Shown here: piece by piece, positions 42,050 to 53,159 of the stretch | How positions within the stretch are numbered: the stretch's first letter is position 1 | Layout of the letters: each line of letters starts with the position of its first letter | Source: a bacterium | GTDB lineage: Bacteria > Elusimicrobiota > Elusimicrobia > UBA1565 > UBA9628 | NCBI GenBank assembly: GCA_021822495.1 | Contig: JAKAQO010000005.1 | Coordinates: 80,852-144,851, forward strand | Direction of reading: 5' to 3' | DNA: 64,000 nucleotides | Notes under the pieces: generated by a model | Told to the model about the DNA's origin: nothing | Seen by the model: the letters and a program-made list of their open reading frames with translations, nothing else | The model's database searches: none | Made by a program: the position numbers and the translations under genes

Positions 42050-42491
42050 AAAAATCGAAAATTGGAATTGTCGCCTCGCGTTTTAATGAAAACGTAACGG
42101 AGCGGTTGCTCGCCAACTGCCTTAAGACCTTGGAAGCCGCAAAAATCGCGAAATCAGATATTTTGGTTATTCGCGTTCCCGGCGCTTATGAAATTCCCTG
42201 GACGCTTCAGGAAATGGCGCTAAGCGGAAAATATTCTGTTTTGATTACTCTCGGCTGCATTCTCAAGGGCGAAACCCCTCAAAACGACTACATGGCTAAA
42301 GCCGTCGTGGAAAGCATCCAAAAAATTTCTCTTGAGACCCGCGTCCCCTGCTTGTTGGGAGTCATTACCCCCAACACTGAAAAACAAGCCCTGGCACGAA
42401 CGCGAGGGGAAATGGACCGCGGAAAAGAAGCGGCCCTGGCGGCCCTAGAGATGCTGTGGATTAAATCAACGCTGGGAAAAGGAACCTCTAA

Positions 42492-42495
<4 letters not shown>
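42046..42495 (+). CDS. ribH: Lumazine synthase RibH, divergent at the active site
   Basis: The 149-residue protein has the family's 'IGIVASRFNENVTERLL', 'VPGAYEIPW' and 'LITLGCILKGET'. The usual 'T-H-Y/F-D-Y' segment carrying the catalytic histidine reads 'TPQNDYM', with Gln in the His position, and the late 'GNKG' motif is also altered ('MDRGKEA'). Lumazine synthase catalysis runs slowly without this His in known enzymes, so activity may be reduced. Position in the rib operon with ATGA overlap still supports the assignment. Confidence 0.9.
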
Positions 42496-46498
<4,003 letters not shown>

Positions 46499-46523
46499 AA
46501 ATTTTTCATTTCGCCCTCATTCT

Positions 46524-46532
46524 TGCTAGAAT
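46524..46532 (+). promoter_or_regulatory. Extended -10 promoter of the tRNA operon
   Basis: TGCTAGAAT (TG-n-TAGAAT) lies 10 bp before tRNA-Gly. The same TTTGCTAGAATATA wording occurs in the tuf leader and its copies. Confidence 0.6.
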
Positions 46533-46542
46533 AAGTTTTGTT

Positions 46543-46613
46543 GCGGGCGTAGTTCAATGGTAGAACGTCAGCCTTCCAAGCTGATCACGTGGGTTCGATT
46601 CCCATCGCCCGCT
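46543..46613 (+). tRNA. tRNA-Gly (anticodon TCC)
   Basis: Acceptor GCGGGCG/CGCCCGC, D arm GTTC-GAAC, anticodon stem TCAGC/GCTGA with loop CTTCCAA, and T arm TGGGT-TCGATTC-CCATC. Anticodon TCC. CCA is not encoded. It is followed 9 bp later by the 5' half of tRNA-Thr. Confidence 0.96.
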
Positions 46614-46617
46614 GGTT

Positions 46618-46659
46618 TAAACGCTGGGGTAGCTCAGTGGTAGAGCATCTCCATGGTAA
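46618..46659 (+). repeat. attL: truncated 5' half of tRNA-Thr
   Basis: It matches 60660-60701 exactly over 42 bp, from five bases before the tRNA through the anticodon loop. The remaining tRNA is missing, and the sequence changes directly after 'GGTAA'. Confidence 0.93.
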
Positions 46660-46845
46660 TGGGAAAAACCCGTTTTCGCGGTTTTTTGCCCGGCCTTGTT
46701 TGATTCGGTTTCTCGACGAGAAACGCCCAAAATCCATTTTTTCGGCTTTGCGGGTTTTTTCCCGTTTTTGACCCAAGATGGACACTATATGGACACCAGT
46801 TTTTGGGGCTGTTAAATCGAAATATCTAACCCAACTCGACTTTCT
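46660..46845. other. Left end of the element: no gene, subterminal 25-bp repeat
   Basis: No coding region is supported. Positions 46774-46798 are identical to 60583-60607 near the right end and contain two TGGACAC units with 11-bp period, a pattern suited to integrase arm sites. Confidence 0.6.
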
Positions 46846-47847
46846 TTAGGACTGATTGAACTCTTTTTCGAACTGAACTATGATCCGGAGTATTTCATCG
46901 AAGACCGGCGGAGTGCGAAAGAACATTTCCTTGCGCATGGCGGCGTAATCGCTCCGCCATTCAGCTTCCTGCTGGGGTAGCGGTGCGATACGCAAGCGCC
47001 CTTTTTTAAGAGTGTCGTAATCCATCCAGCCGTAGCGGAAGAAGTTGCGGCGGTGAGTGGCGACGCGCTCAAACAACGCCATATCCTTGACCGCCTCGGC
47101 GGCGATGCCCTTCGTGATGAGGCACCATAGATCGTAATAGTGGCGCGAAAGGCGTGCCTTGCGCCGCTTGCCCTCCGGACGATAAGTCTCCTCATGGAGC
47201 AACATCGCCTTTTCCCAGAACGTTCGACGCGGCGCGACGCTTCGCACCGAAAACGAGCCGTTCATAATTAGATTGTCAAAGACGCCGGCGAGCATGGGCT
47301 CTATATTGGGAGACTCAGCGGGTTCGGTTTCCGAGCGCGCGCCCAATTCGATCTTGACCGCTTGCCGCACATAGCTCTCCGCCTTCGGGAACTCGGTCGG
47401 ATAGTGAAAGAGGAGTGTCTGCATGTCCATGTCCTCATCAGCTCCGGCGGCCTCCAGAACCCATTTCGCATTCCTCGGCAATCGCGCGGTGAAACGCTTT
47501 TGGAGCTCGGGCAACAGCTCCTTGACCACGCGCGCGCTACAAGCTTCCTTGAGCTTCTCGAGTTGTTTATTGCTCAGGCGTTCGCCAGAAAACCCGAGGG
47601 ATTCACGGTCAATCACGATGTCAATGTCCTCGGAAAACCGCTCGATTAACTTCCAGCCCTTGGAAAGAGAGGTTCCGCCCTTGAACGTTAGATGCGCCCC
47701 GAAACCCGGTAGAGCGAAGAGTTCTCGCAGCGTCCAGCAAACCCAGAAATCCTTCTCAATGATCCTGGCCGGAATATTGAGACGAGCCTCGGCTTCCTTG
47801 AAGGCCAGCGTTTTTTCCTCGCCCGGTTTGCGGATGAAAGAGTCCAT
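46846..47847 (-). CDS. AbiEii-like nucleotidyltransferase toxin
   Basis: The 333-residue protein has the AbiEii nucleotidyltransferase core 'FKGGTSLSKGWKLIERFSED' followed directly by 'IDIVI', plus the later helical lysine/arginine-rich part 'ARLSRHYYDLWCLI'. AbiEii-type toxins transfer nucleotides to tRNA acceptor ends or other targets and are held in check by AbiEi. The AbiEi-like antitoxin gene lies 1 bp upstream. It serves in phage abortive infection and element maintenance in known systems. Confidence 0.92.
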   Translation of the reverse strand: MDSFIRKPGEEKTLAFKEAEARLNIPARIIEKDFWVCWTLRELFALPGFGAHLTFKGGTSLSKGWKLIERFSEDIDIVIDRESLGFSGERLSNKQLEKLKEACSARVVKELLPELQKRFTARLPRNAKWVLEAAGADEDMDMQTLLFHYPTEFPKAESYVRQAVKIELGARSETEPAESPNIEPMLAGVFDNLIMNGSFSVRSVAPRRTFWEKAMLLHEETYRPEGKRRKARLSRHYYDLWCLITKGIAAEAVKDMALFERVATHRRNFFRYGWMDYDTLKKGRLRIAPLPQQEAEWRSDYAAMRKEMFFRTPPVFDEILRIIVQFEKEFNQS

Positions 47848-47848
47848 C

Positions 47849-48451
47849 TTATCGGTCCCCGCTCGCGATCCAGCGCATCCACTTGGCGACCCAGGCCGGC
47901 GCGAGACGCGCGTCGGCGAGAAGCCGCTTCTTGTCCTTGGCGTTCAAACGCCGCCTGAGCGGGGCGAGCCTGTCCGCGGAAACGTGCTTCTGGCCCAGCC
48001 AACGCAAGGCGTTGATAACGAGCCCGCTAACCCGCCCAGCCGCCGCCATGCGCTTGGGCGTGGTGTGACGAAGGATGATGCGCCGATCACCCACGCGCAG
48101 GATGCGCGGCGTGCCGTCGGTTAGATAGACGAGCTTCATCGGGACATGATCGGAAAGGCCAAGAAGATTCGCCGCGTAGGCGCCGGTCGGCTGTAAATTG
48201 ATGTGGTCACGGGCGGCCAAAGCTCGGGCGACGGCCTCCGCGTCCGGCGAAAGAGCTCCCAACAAGGAATGTTGTCGCGGCACATCGTAAAGGCCGCGGC
48301 TGACGCGGCGGATAGCCCCGGCGCGCACCAGCCGCGCCAGCGCCATGCCGACAGCGTGGGGCGTTCCCAGATCGGCGAAGTCCGCCGGTGAGAAGACAGC
48401 ACCCGGCTGTAGATGATTGACGCGAAGCAGGATTTGTTTCCTTACAGTCAT
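47849..48451 (-). CDS. AbiEi-like antitoxin (DUF6088 family)
   Basis: The 200-residue protein has an N-terminal winged helix ('GAVFSPADFADLGTPHAVGM', 'LVRAGAIRRVSRGLYDVPR'). The C-terminal antitoxin domain has 'YLTDGTPRILRVGDRRIILR'. The family represses its own promoter and blocks the toxin. A perfect 18-bp-arm inverted repeat lies 15-56 bp upstream of the start, a likely operator. Confidence 0.9.
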   Translation of the reverse strand: MTVRKQILLRVNHLQPGAVFSPADFADLGTPHAVGMALARLVRAGAIRRVSRGLYDVPRQHSLLGALSPDAEAVARALAARDHINLQPTGAYAANLLGLSDHVPMKLVYLTDGTPRILRVGDRRIILRHTTPKRMAAAGRVSGLVINALRWLGQKHVSADRLAPLRRRLNAKDKKRLLADARLAPAWVAKWMRWIASGDR

Positions 48452-48466
48452 AGTGAAAGTATACTA

Positions 48467-48507
48467 TGAAAGTGTTAAAAAAACAAGATGTTTTTTTAAC
48501 ACTTTCA
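48467..48507. promoter_or_regulatory. Inverted-repeat operator of the AbiE-like pair
   Basis: Two perfect 18-bp arms (48467-48484 and 48490-48507) surround a 5-bp loop. A further TGAAAGT unit at 48453-48459 lies between this site and the antitoxin start. This fits negative autoregulation by AbiEi. Confidence 0.75.
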
Positions 48508-48541
48508 TCAAGATTAATGGAGATGGGGCGCTCAAAGCCCC

Positions 48542-48573
48542 TTGACTCTATACCTTGGTATAGGGTTTATACT
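48542..48573 (+). promoter_or_regulatory. MerR-type promoter/operator
   Basis: The -35 TTGACT (48542-48547) and -10 TATACT (48568-48573) are separated by 20 bp, the over-long spacing typical of MerR-activated promoters. The dyad CTATACC-TT-GGTATAG (48548-48563) fills the spacer. It drives merR itself and the following mer genes. Confidence 0.9.
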
Positions 48574-48592
48574 ATGGATAGGAGGATAATGT

Positions 48593-49039
48593 ATGAGCGA
48601 AACATTAACTATCGGCCGGGCGGCTAGACTCGCCAAGGTGAACACCCAGACCCTGCATTACTACGAACGGCGCGGACTATTGCGTCCGGAAAGCCGTCTT
48701 GAATCGGGATACCGGTTGTATGGCGATGAATCTATCAGAAAGATTCGCTTTATCAAAAATGCGCAAGGCCTCGGTTTTTCGCTTGATGAGATCGCGCGGC
48801 TTTTGCGCCTAAGGGTTGGGCGCACGGTTCAATGCCTGAAGGTCCGGCGTCAGGCCCAGATGAAACTTAATCTCGTGCGCCAGAAAATCTTACAACTCAA
48901 TGTCCTCGAAAAGACCCTTCGGCGGTTGATTAAAACCTGTGAGTCCAAGGGAACGACGGATTCCTGCCCCATCCTGGAAGCCGTGGCCGACGCCACTCCA
49001 CTGGGAAAGACCAGAAATCGCTATATAAAGCAGGGATAA
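48593..49039 (+). CDS. merR: Mercury-responsive MerR regulator
   Basis: The 148-residue protein has a MerR helix-turn-helix ('TIGRAARLAKVNTQTLHYYE', 'RRGLLRPESRLESGYRLY'), a dimerisation helix and three cysteines spaced exactly as in Hg(II)-binding MerR: one in 'VQCLKVRR', the next 35 residues later in 'KTCESKG', and the last nine residues after that in 'DSCPIL'. It should repress without Hg(II) and activate with it. Unlike the classic divergent arrangement, it is the first gene of the operon it controls. Confidence 0.96.
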   Translation: MSETLTIGRAARLAKVNTQTLHYYERRGLLRPESRLESGYRLYGDESIRKIRFIKNAQGLGFSLDEIARLLRLRVGRTVQCLKVRRQAQMKLNLVRQKILQLNVLEKTLRRLIKTCESKGTTDSCPILEAVADATPLGKTRNRYIKQG

Positions 49040-49043
49040 CACG

Positions 49044-49637
49044 ATGGAAAACAAGAAATGGAGTCTTGTGGGAGCGTTTTTAGCGGCTATAGCCGCTTCG
49101 GCCTGCTGTCTGGGCCCGCTCATTTTGGCGGCTTTAGGACTAGGAAGCCTGGGCGCCTTCTCAGGTTTTGAAAAATACCGCCCAATCTTTGTGACCGCAA
49201 CGCTGATTCTTCTGGCGGTTGCGTTTTACCGCGTTTACTGGCAACACGAGGAGAAATGCGAAAATGGGAGTTGCCGCGTTTCTTCCTCCGGCCCTAAGGT
49301 CCTTTTGTGGATAACGGCGGTTGCCGCCATCGGCATTCTGTCCTCTCCCCGCTGGTTGCCGGCGCAAATGAAAGGCAAGGCGAACCCCGTTTCCGTTAAG
49401 GACAAAAACCTCGAAACCGTGTTCTTGAAGGTGACGGGAATGGACTGCGCCATGTGCATCCCGCCGATTGAAAGGAATCTCAGGAAGGTTCCGGGCATTT
49501 CCTTCGCCCATGTTGATTTCAAAAAACAAACAGCCGTAGTGCGGGGGATAAAGCTGGACGTAAAAAAGCTTATCGCGGGCGTCAAGGCCGCGGGCTACAA
49601 AGCGGCTCAAATCAAAAATCCAGGAGAAAAACCATGA
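49044..49637 (+). CDS. merTP: MerT-MerP fusion mercury transporter
   Basis: The 197-residue protein has a MerT part of three helices with the vicinal cysteines 'AASACCLGPLILAALGLG' in helix 1 and a second pair 'KCENGSCRV' in the loop. After helix 3 comes a heavy-metal-associated domain with 'VTGMDCAMCIPPIERNL'. The fused MerP domain would catch Hg(II) outside and pass it through the membrane to MerA. Its stop overlaps merA (ATGA). Confidence 0.94.
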   Translation: MENKKWSLVGAFLAAIAASACCLGPLILAALGLGSLGAFSGFEKYRPIFVTATLILLAVAFYRVYWQHEEKCENGSCRVSSSGPKVLLWITAVAAIGILSSPRWLPAQMKGKANPVSVKDKNLETVFLKVTGMDCAMCIPPIERNLRKVPGISFAHVDFKKQTAVVRGIKLDVKKLIAGVKAAGYKAAQIKNPGEKP

Positions 49638-51085
49638 ATCAAAACCACGAACAGGAGACGGAAAATTTCTGGGATGGCCGGACGGACTTTGACCTTATTG
49701 TCGTGGGCGGAGGTTCCGCGGCCTTCGCGGCGGCAATTAAGGGTTCAGAGTTGGGCGCGCGGGTCGCCGTGGTGGAGGAAAACGTTATTGGCGGAACCTG
49801 TCTTAATCGCGGCTGCGTGCCGACCAAGCACTTGATCCGCGCTGCCGAGATTTACCACTTGGCCGAGGCCAATCCCTTCCCCGGATTTTCTCTTAAGCGA
49901 TCTTCACTTGATTTTGCCAAGCTGATTGAGAAAAAAGACGGCCTCATCGGCTGGGCCAGAAACGCCAAGTATTGGGACATCCTCAAACACCACAAAAATA
50001 TCAGCTTCATTCATCGCCGGGCGCGCTTTCTCGCGGCCAACCGTATTCAAATCGGCGATCAAGAACTGCGCGCTCCCAAAATCATCGTGGCAACAGGCTC
50101 TTCGGCCTTTATTCCGCCCATTGAGGGTTTGGACCAGGTTTCCTACCTGACCAGCACGGAAGCCTTAGAACTTAAAAAATTGCCCAAATCCATGATTGTT
50201 TTGGGGGCCAACGCGGTGGGGCTCGAACTGGCTCAAATGTTTTCCCGCTTTGGGGTCAAGGTGACCATTCACGAGATCATGGGCCGATTGGCTCCTCTGG
50301 AAGAACCCGAGCTGTCGGAGGCCTTGGAGACCTATCTTAAAGAAGAAGGCATCGAGGTCTGCACTTGCTCCAAGGTCATCAAGACCCGCGAGAAGCGCAA
50401 CAAAATCATCATCACCACCGAGATGCCTCAAGGCGTGACCAAGGAGTTCCAGTCCGAATCGCTTTTAGTCGCGACCGGCCGAAGACCCCATACGCGCGGC
50501 TTGGGGATTGAAGAGATCGGGGTGGCTCTGGACCCAAGGGGATACGTCAAGACCGACGAGACGATGAAGACCTCGATCGAGGGAATTTTCGCGGCCGGGG
50601 ACTGCGTCGGCCCCTGGCAATTTGTCTACACCGCCGCTCACCAAGGGACGGTGGCGGCTCAAAACGCCTTGGACGGATGCTGCGCTCGAAAGGTCGATCA
50701 AGGTCTTGTGCCCTACGCCATTTTTACGGATCCCGAATTGGCCTCCGTAGGTCTCAAAGAAGAGGAGGCCAAGAAACGGGGGCTGAAGGTCCGCACAAGC
50801 GTGCTGGACCTTCATTGGGTTCCCCGCGCGGAAGTCATGCTTAATGAGCGCGGCCGGGTCAAACTCATAGCCGAGGAAGGAACGCTTAAACTTTTGGGCG
50901 TCCATATTCTCGCGCCACAGGCTGGCGAACTTATCCATGAGGCGATGCTGGCGCTTAAATACGGGGCGACGGCGAAAGATTTGGCGGAGACCCTCCATGT
51001 CTATCCGACGCTGTCGGAGGCTCTCAAAATTTGCGCGCAGGGATTCTTTAAGGATGCAACCAAACTTTCCTGCTGCGCGGAATAA
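49634..51085 (+). CDS. merA: Mercury(II) reductase
   Basis: The 483-residue flavoprotein disulfide reductase has FAD-binding 'DLIVVGGGSAAFAAAIKGSE', the redox-active pair 'GGTCLNRGCVPTKHLI', the NADPH fold ('IVLGANAVGLELAQMFSRFG'), 'GIFAAGDCVGPWQFVYTAA' and the Hg-binding C-terminal 'KLSCCAE'. There is no N-terminal metal domain; that role is filled by the merTP fusion. It reduces Hg(II) to Hg(0) with NADPH. Confidence 0.97.
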   Translation: MNQNHEQETENFWDGRTDFDLIVVGGGSAAFAAAIKGSELGARVAVVEENVIGGTCLNRGCVPTKHLIRAAEIYHLAEANPFPGFSLKRSSLDFAKLIEKKDGLIGWARNAKYWDILKHHKNISFIHRRARFLAANRIQIGDQELRAPKIIVATGSSAFIPPIEGLDQVSYLTSTEALELKKLPKSMIVLGANAVGLELAQMFSRFGVKVTIHEIMGRLAPLEEPELSEALETYLKEEGIEVCTCSKVIKTREKRNKIIITTEMPQGVTKEFQSESLLVATGRRPHTRGLGIEEIGVALDPRGYVKTDETMKTSIEGIFAAGDCVGPWQFVYTAAHQGTVAAQNALDGCCARKVDQGLVPYAIFTDPELASVGLKEEEAKKRGLKVRTSVLDLHWVPRAEVMLNERGRVKLIAEEGTLKLLGVHILAPQAGELIHEAMLALKYGATAKDLAETLHVYPTLSEALKICAQGFFKDATKLSCCAE

Positions 51086-51105
51086 CAAAGAGGAGGAATA
51101 AAACC

Positions 51106-51183
51106 ATGAACGAGGAAAATGCCAAAACCTGCGGTTGCGGCTGTTCGTGTTGCTCCAGCGAGAAATGCTGTTGTTCAAAGTAA
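51106..51183 (+). CDS. 25-residue Cys-rich metallothionein-like peptide in the mer operon
   Basis: An ATG behind a strong AGAGGAGGAAT Shine-Dalgarno, 20 bp after merA, opens a 25-codon frame 'MNEENAKTCGCGCSCCSSEK' ending 'CCCSK'. Eight of 25 residues are Cys, in CxCxCxCC and CCC clusters. It is probably translated and cytosolic, and could buffer Hg(II) or pass it to MerA. No family is recognised. It is too short for most gene callers. Confidence 0.75.
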   Translation: MNEENAKTCGCGCSCCSSEKCCCSK

Positions 51184-51207
51184 AAAAGGAAAACATGGAG
51201 GCGGAAC

Positions 51208-51399
51208 ATGAAGAACATTCGCGTTTATGACGGTTCTTTGTGGTGTTGTGGCGGTAAATGTCCGGTGATCGACTACGCTCCTGAAAAAGGCCAGGTCGTC
51301 ATCCATGACCCGGCCAAGCCCGAGAAGGGGTGGATGGTAATGAGCGTCGAGGAATATAACGCCTTGATCGCGCACGCCAAGCCGATCGGTCGTAAATAA
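51208..51399 (+). CDS. Small protein with a CCGGKC metal-site candidate
   Basis: The 63-residue soluble protein has 'YDGSLWCCGGKCPVIDY' near the N-terminus. The rest ('GQVVIHDPAKPEKGWMVMSV', then 'EEYNALI') reads like a small beta-alpha fold seen in DNA- or antitoxin-like small proteins. GGAGGC lies 9-14 bp before the ATG. Its place right after the Cys-rich peptide suggests the same metal-induced transcript. Function unknown. Confidence 0.7.
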   Translation: MKNIRVYDGSLWCCGGKCPVIDYAPEKGQVVIHDPAKPEKGWMVMSVEEYNALIAHAKPIGRK

Positions 51400-51414
51400 G
51401 CTGGCAAAGCCTTG

Positions 51415-51447
51415 GCGGGCTTCCCTCGCGCCTTGAGGGAAGCCCGC
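51415..51447 (+). terminator. Strong hairpin after the mer operon
   Basis: A 13-bp GC-rich stem (51415-51427 with 51435-51447) closes a 7-base loop. No T-run follows, so it may attenuate, be a repeat, or stabilise the mer mRNA 3' end rather than act as a full intrinsic terminator. Confidence 0.55.
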
Positions 51448-51466
51448 GGGTTAGCGAAAGTTTGAA

Positions 51467-51946
51467 ATGGGAGCGGCTACTTTGCGAGGAATCGTTCGAC
51501 TAATGATCGTCGGTGTCGCATTAGCGGCGCTGATCTTGATTGCCCGCCGCGAATGTTTCGCCGGTTGGGAGACCCGATTCGATATCCAAGATTTCTCGCT
51601 GAGTGCTATCACCATGAGAGACTTCAACCATGGTCATTGGCTCTCCGGAATTTCGAAAACGATCTGGGAACTTGATCAATGCTACTCCGAAGGCTGTCGC
51701 CCCAGACTCACGGTAACGCCGTTTGAGGACTGGGACTTTGAGAGCGCAAAGGCGAGTTTCGGCGCGGCGATTGGCGTTCCGCTTTTGCCGTTCCTTGACT
51801 ACTCTTTGCTGGGACAAGACTTCAAGAGAAATATCAAGAAGCTCGAACAATACGGGGGCCTTCAGTTCGCGGTTTGTCCCTCTCAATATGCCTATGATGA
51901 AATCCAAAAGATGGCTTACGGTCTCATCCTTGGAGTGAAAATATAG
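51467..51946 (+). CDS. Exported or membrane-anchored protein of unknown function
   Basis: The 159-residue protein has an N-terminal hydrophobic helix ('GIVRLMIVGVALAALILIA', then 'RRECFAG'). A polar domain with four more cysteines ('DQCYSEGCRP', 'FAVCPS' and others) follows. No family is recognised. The Shine-Dalgarno is weak. It lies between the mer operon and a group of tiny Cys-containing membrane proteins on the same strand. Confidence 0.6.
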   Translation: MGAATLRGIVRLMIVGVALAALILIARRECFAGWETRFDIQDFSLSAITMRDFNHGHWLSGISKTIWELDQCYSEGCRPRLTVTPFEDWDFESAKASFGAAIGVPLLPFLDYSLLGQDFKRNIKKLEQYGGLQFAVCPSQYAYDEIQKMAYGLILGVKI

Positions 51947-51957
51947 GGGGGCGTAAA

Positions 51958-52044
51958 ATGGGACAAGAAAAAATTTGGACAATCTTAGCCGCGATTGCGC
52001 TTATTGCCCTGTGCTGTTTCGGGCATCTGTTCACGCGGCGATAA
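51958..52044 (+). CDS. 28-residue single-helix membrane peptide with a Cys pair
   Basis: An ATG behind GGGGGGCG opens 'MGQEKIWTILAAIALIAL' followed by 'CCFGHLFTRR'. This is one membrane helix with vicinal cysteines at its end and a basic tail. A CC pair in a helix is the Hg(II) entry site in MerT-like proteins, so metal binding is a fair guess; no family is recognised. Confidence 0.5.
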   Translation: MGQEKIWTILAAIALIALCCFGHLFTRR

Positions 52045-52069
52045 AAAAATAAAGAAAAAGGAGAAAATC

Positions 52070-52186
52070 ATGCGAAAGGGAATCGTCATCGCGATCGTGG
52101 CGGCCATCGTGGGGGCCGGCATTTGGGCCATTTCAAAATGTGGGGGCGTATGTCCGATGCCGTCCTCGCAAGCGCAGGCCAAGTAA
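52070..52186 (+). CDS. 38-residue membrane peptide with CxxxC
   Basis: ATG 52070 follows AAAAAGGAGA. The peptide is one helix ('GIVIAIVAAIVGAGIWAI') and a short tail 'SKCGGVCPMPSSQAQAK'. The CGGVCP pattern resembles that of the small protein encoded at 52248-52415 ('GTCPLSSNP'). Confidence 0.65.
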   Translation: MRKGIVIAIVAAIVGAGIWAISKCGGVCPMPSSQAQAK

Positions 52187-52247
52187 AACGCCGGAGCGCG
52201 CCAGGCAAAAATGATGTCCTTAAAGCCTTATGCGCGCTCCGACAATT

Positions 52248-52415
52248 TCAATTCAAGGCCCACGCGAGGCCCATTACAACGCCAATCGCTGTGCTAACAT
52301 AAGGATTAGACGAAAGCGGACAGGTCCCGGTCTGGCAGCCGACGAGGCGATACCAGATAAACCCAGCCGCTCCCCCAATGACCGCGCCTAAGACGGCTTT
52401 GAGCGCCGCGTTCAT
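52248..52415 (-). CDS. DUF6132-like small membrane protein
   Basis: The 55-residue protein starts at ATG 52415: 'MNAALKAVLGAVIGGAAGF' helix, then 'RLVGCQTGTCPLSSNPYVST' and a second helix 'AIGVVMGLAWAL'. The 'GC-SGTCP-(S/T)SNP' signature is that of the small DUF6132 family often found near thiol/redox genes. A longer start at 52508 would overlap the next small gene. Confidence 0.8.
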   Translation of the reverse strand: MNAALKAVLGAVIGGAAGFIWYRLVGCQTGTCPLSSNPYVSTAIGVVMGLAWALN

Positions 52416-52432
52416 CGCCAGGCCTCGCGCGA

Positions 52433-52555
52433 TCATGCGAAATGGCGGAATAAAAAATAAGCGATGGCCGCCACGACCATGAGACCCATGATGATTTCGT
52501 GCGCGCACATCCCGCCCTTGGCCTTACAAGCTCCCATTCGACACATCAGTGACAT
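52433..52555 (-). CDS. 40-residue Cys-containing membrane peptide
   Basis: ATG 52555 follows AGGAGAAG on the minus strand. The peptide is 'MSLMCRMGACKAKGGMCAHE' and then one helix 'IIMGLMVVAAIAYFLFRHFA'. Three Cys in the N-terminal tail could bind metal or form disulfides. No family recognised. Confidence 0.65.
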   Translation of the reverse strand: MSLMCRMGACKAKGGMCAHEIIMGLMVVAAIAYFLFRHFA

Positions 52556-52640
52556 AATTCTTCTCCTTTGTGGTTTTATTTTTTCCGGCATCCATAGGTA
52601 TGGGAAAACGCTCAAACGTTACAGTTTGAGGAAAAGTGGA

Positions 52641-53156
52641 TCAGCGAAGCAACCACCGCAGCCTCGGCGTGAACGTTTCCGGTTCAAGTTCGCCGGGAAA
52701 CTTGGCCTTAACGCGGCCATCGCGGCCAATGAGAAAGCTCATCGGCAATCCTAGAACGCCGCCGAATTTCTCCGCAATCTCCGCCGTTCCCAGGACAACG
52801 GGGTAATTCATGTGGAACTTGCGGTCAAAGCTGCTTACGTCTTGCGGCCTATCATCAAGAGATATCCCAACGACGCGCAGCCCGCGCCGGCGATATTTCG
52901 TCGAAAGCCGGTTTAAGAAAGGAATCTCGTCTCGGCAGGCAGCGCACCATGTGGCCCAGAAATTGACCAGGATCACTTTTCCGCGCCATTGCGCCAGGTT
53001 CAGCCGCCGGCCATCGAGTTCCGCCATGTCGATGTTGGGCGCTGGCCGCAGAGAATGGGCTGGCGGCGCGACATCGACGTTCCGCCGCCTCAAGGACAAG
53101 AACCCCCATGCCGCGACAACGGCCAGCGCCAGGATCATCGCGTATTTTCTCGACAT
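52641..53156 (-). CDS. TlpA/ResA-like membrane-anchored thioredoxin
   Basis: The 171-residue protein has an N-terminal membrane anchor ('AMILALAVVAAWGFLSL') and the AhpC-TSA/TlpA fold: 'KVILVNFWATWCAACRDEIP' with the CxxC pair, 'VVGISLDDRP', 'GLPMSFLIGRDGRV' with the cis-proline. It would reduce disulfides on the periplasmic side. The following gene ends 3 bp away and is on the same strand. Confidence 0.93.
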   Translation of the reverse strand: MSRKYAMILALAVVAAWGFLSLRRRNVDVAPPAHSLRPAPNIDMAELDGRRLNLAQWRGKVILVNFWATWCAACRDEIPFLNRLSTKYRRRGLRVVGISLDDRPQDVSSFDRKFHMNYPVVLGTAEIAEKFGGVLGLPMSFLIGRDGRVKAKFPGELEPETFTPRLRWLLR

Positions 53157-53159
53157 GGA

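Noticed and set aside
46618-46700. A second complete tRNA-Thr after tRNA-Gly
   Set aside because: Only the 5' half to the anticodon loop is present; the 3' half is unrelated sequence. It is an attachment-site remnant.
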